From NCBI GenBank assembly GCA_022823225.1, contig JAJDXM010000024.1:237319-301318 (forward strand): a stretch of 64,000 nt of DNA. The letters run 5' to 3'. Positions 62,460-64,000 of the stretch are shown here, in pieces (within the stretch, counting starts at the first letter, position 1; every line of letters begins with the position of its first letter). The notes below the pieces were generated by a model. The model was not told where the DNA came from and did no database searches. It saw only the letters and a program-made list of their open reading frames with translations. The translations under genes and the position numbers were made by a program. Source of the stretch: Gemmatimonadota bacterium. GTDB taxonomy: Bacteria; Gemmatimonadota; Gemmatimonadetes; Longimicrobiales; Gaopeijiaceae.

Positions 62460-62750
62460 TCAGCGGCCCGGCGGCCCGATCGTCCCCTTCCGTGAGGTAT
62501 CGACCTCGGCGGCCTCGCCCTCGCCGAAGAGGACGGCCAGGATCTGTCCGTACAGGAACTCCCGGGCTTCCGCCTTCCGGGGATTCAGGCCGAAGTGATT
62601 GATCAGCAACGTCTGATGCTGGAGCCAGTCACGCCAGCAAGGCGCACAGATTCCGCGCTGAATCCGGTCGCCCAGTTCGGAGCGAAACGGTGGACGGGCG
62701 AGCGCGGGAGCGGGCCTGTCCGGGTGCCTCAGGCAGGCGATGTACTCCAA
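62460..62750 (-). CDS. YggX-like Fe(II)-trafficking/oxidative-damage protection protein
   Basis: A 96-residue protein aligning along its length with YggX: CLRHPDRPAPALARPPF (the N-terminal Cys region), GDRIQRGICAPCWRDWLQ, QTLLINHFGLNPRKAEAREF and LAVLFGEG. YggX protects iron-sulfur proteins and handles labile iron in the cytosol. It differs by an extra CxxC (CAPC), which the E. coli protein lacks. TTG 62750 has GAGG six bases upstream and no ATG is in frame; a longer frame to 63101 overlaps the DksA-type gene and is rejected. Confidence 0.75.
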   Translation of the reverse strand: MEYIACLRHPDRPAPALARPPFRSELGDRIQRGICAPCWRDWLQHQTLLINHFGLNPRKAEAREFLYGQILAVLFGEGEAAEVDTSRKGTIGPPGR

Positions 62751-62907
62751 GGGGAACCTCGCGAAGGGAGTGTGCTTGTCGCCGTCCGGCCGGTCCGGTC
62801 GGAGCCGCGCCGGTCCGCCAAGATAACACCGTGACTTTGGGACCCGGTCATTCGGGTGTAGATTGACAAGCCATGATCGTGCAAGGCAGGAGAGTGGAGG
62901 TATGGAA

Positions 62908-63345
62908 ATGTCGTCGTCGCATGGGACCGATGCTGATCTCGCGGGCAGCGACGGGGGGCCGTTGCTCACCCGCGAACAGCTTGCACACCTGGAGAAGCGG
63001 CTTCTCGCCGAGCGGAAGAAGGCACTGCGCGGGCTGGGTCTGTTCAACCAGATCGCCAAGCTGGACCGCGCGGCCAACGATTCGGACCTTTCCGGATACA
63101 CCGATCACATGGCCGACCAGGGTACGGAGGCCATGGAGCGGGAGAAGGCGGCCCTCTTCGCAACCAAGGAGGGGCGCTACCTCTACCGTCTGGAGCAGGC
63201 GCTGCGGCGACTGTACAAGGACCCTGACAACTTTGGCCGGTGTCACGGCACCGGGAAGCCGATCAGCTTCGAGCGGCTGGACGCGCTGCCTCACGCCCGC
63301 TACTGCATAGAGTACAAGCTGGAGCTCGAAGCCCGCGAGAGTTAG
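62908..63345 (+). CDS. DksA/TraR-family protein with reduced zinc cysteines
   Basis: A 145-residue protein with LTREQLAHLEKRLLAERKKALRG (coiled-coil hairpin), DHMADQGTEAMEREKAALFA and the C-terminal finger FGRCHGTGKPISFERLDALP-HARYCIEYK. Canonical DksA has four zinc cysteines; here each CxxC half keeps one Cys. It probably binds RNA polymerase through the secondary channel, like other DksA/TraR proteins. ATG 62908 is preferred over 62902 because GGAGG is then seven bases away. Its TAG stop is the first triplet of the second MITE copy. Confidence 0.82.
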   Translation: MSSSHGTDADLAGSDGGPLLTREQLAHLEKRLLAERKKALRGLGLFNQIAKLDRAANDSDLSGYTDHMADQGTEAMEREKAALFATKEGRYLYRLEQALRRLYKDPDNFGRCHGTGKPISFERLDALPHARYCIEYKLELEARES

Positions 63346-63546
63346 TGTCCTGTCCCGGAGATTTCTCGGCTATTCGAGCACCGATGCATCCGCGCTGGAC
63401 CGCTGCGCTCGCCGAGCCACAATGTCGTGTCTACATTACAATATGTCTTGTTTTCTTTACATTCTCGTCTTCGGGGCTCCGCTCTGCGTTGCCCTTCGGA
63501 CGAATAGCGCTGCTATTCGCCTCTCTGAGCGCCTTGCCAGCCCGGC
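63343..63546 (+). mobile_element. MITE, right-truncated copy
   Basis: 204 bp matching 58281-58484 with three substitutions and no indel (offset 5062). It starts at the TA-GTGTCCTGTCCCGGA end and stops matching abruptly at 63546 before the right inverted repeat. The break is followed by about 95 bp of unrecognised sequence (63547-63640) and the integrase stop codon, so a later insertion or deletion removed its right end. Confidence 0.75.
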
Positions 63547-63640
63547 AGAGGCCGACAGTTTCGCATCTCGTTGTGGTGGTTGCGGTTGCATGCGTGGCGG
63601 GGTCTGATTCCCTCTGGATGGTTCCCGCTACTTGAGGCTT

Positions 63641-64000
63641 CTAGCTGTGTGCCCGGCGGCGGGCGTCCAGTGCCTTCCTGAGTTGTCCCTCGTCGGCTCG
63701 CTGGTAGCAACGTAGGACCGTCTTGGCCGTTTTCCAACCGCCGAGTTCGCACAGCACCTTCAGCGGCTGGTCCATGAGGTCGGACGCGAACTTCCGCCTG
63801 AGCGAGTGCCAGCCCCTGCCGCGCTTGGGCTCCAGTCCCGCGAGCCTCTGGGCCTTGGACCACCACGAGCGCGCCCGCGAGGAGCCCAAACACACCGAGG
63901 GATTCCCGGGCGAGGGCAGGACGTGAGCGTCGCCGCCCCCGACCTTCATTTCCCGGGCCTCAGCGAGTGCGGCGAGCGCTTCGGCGGTGACGGGCGTCGT
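63641..64000 (-). CDS. tyrosine site-specific integrase, C-terminal part (cut by window edge)
   Basis: 120 residues open to the right edge. GRGWHSLRRKFASDLMDQ carries the HxLRR motif (catalytic His and Arg), and ELGGWKTAKTVLRCYQRAD carries the conserved Trp/His position and nucleophilic Tyr of the tyrosine recombinase fold. The N-terminal and core-binding domains lie outside the window. An integrase reading toward the left, with its 3' end next to a truncated MITE, suggests that the end of an integrated element lies near 63546-63640, but no attachment repeat can be identified from one side. Confidence 0.8.
   Translation of the reverse strand, partial: TTPVTAEALAALAEAREMKVGGGDAHVLPSPGNPSVCLGSSRARSWWSKAQRLAGLEPKRGRGWHSLRRKFASDLMDQPLKVLCELGGWKTAKTVLRCYQRADEGQLRKALDARRRAHS

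Overview
The window is about 64 kb of GC-rich DNA (roughly 68-70 % by eye) with tightly packed genes. The gene content points to a Gemmatimonadota-type bacterium. Indicators are several secreted six-bladed beta-propeller proteins, BlaR1-type M56 membrane peptidases fused to TonB-plug-like modules, a VPS10/BNR-type secreted propeller, a fused alpha/beta 2-oxoacid dehydrogenase E1, and an adenosylcobalamin-dependent ribonucleotide reductase. The assignment is an inference from gene content; there is no rRNA or other phylogenetic marker here. I saw no tRNA, rRNA or CRISPR array.

Left part (1-24 kb). A partial alpha/beta hydrolase and a small zinc-ribbon protein are followed by a nine-gene minus-strand run (11843 down to 697). 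In transcription order it encodes an exported MtaD-like amidohydrolase, a BlaI-type repressor, two M56 peptidases with TonB-plug-like tails, a plug-only derivative that has lost the M56 domain (second in this series), a third M56-plug peptidase, and three exported beta-propellers. Most junctions are ATGA or GTGA overlaps. A second M56 gene (18887-20656), with a long coiled-coil tail instead of plug modules, has its own promoter. That promoter carries the same two sequence elements as the promoter of the large operon, so one BlaI-type repressor may control both. Between them lie a flavin/PNPOx-type protein, the remains of a hicBA toxin-antitoxin pair, a second exported amidohydrolase, a DUF418 membrane protein that seems to start at ATC, and a two-gene coiled-coil unit.

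Middle part (20.9-47 kb). Two paralogous exported proteins, a MoeZ-like ThiF-rhodanese protein and two further genes form a plus-strand run. Then come the fused E1 dehydrogenase and a DUF255 thioredoxin-fold protein (minus), a DedA-like protein with coaE and an NrnA-type DHH phosphoesterase, a Fur-family regulator, an agmatinase-family enzyme, a 1144-residue secreted propeller, CcdA with a thioredoxin-like protein, two more beta-propellers behind a near-consensus promoter, an ABC exporter, a lipoprotein and gamma-glutamyltransferase.

Right part (47-64 kb). A glycosyltransferase and a methyltransferase (again with an apparent ATC start) diverge from murQ. They are followed by a very large peptidase-propeller-outer-membrane-barrel fusion, nrdJ with a candidate NrdR-controlled promoter, and a sixth beta-propeller. 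Two near-identical copies of a short IS-derived element (MITE) enclose about 5 kb with an M20 peptidase, a nitrilase, an ornithine aminotransferase, a YggX-like protein and a DksA/TraR protein. The right copy is truncated and sits next to a tyrosine integrase that runs out of the window, so the right edge is probably a mobile-element boundary. A short AT-rich repeat family, also present inside the MITE, overlaps gene starts at several unrelated places.
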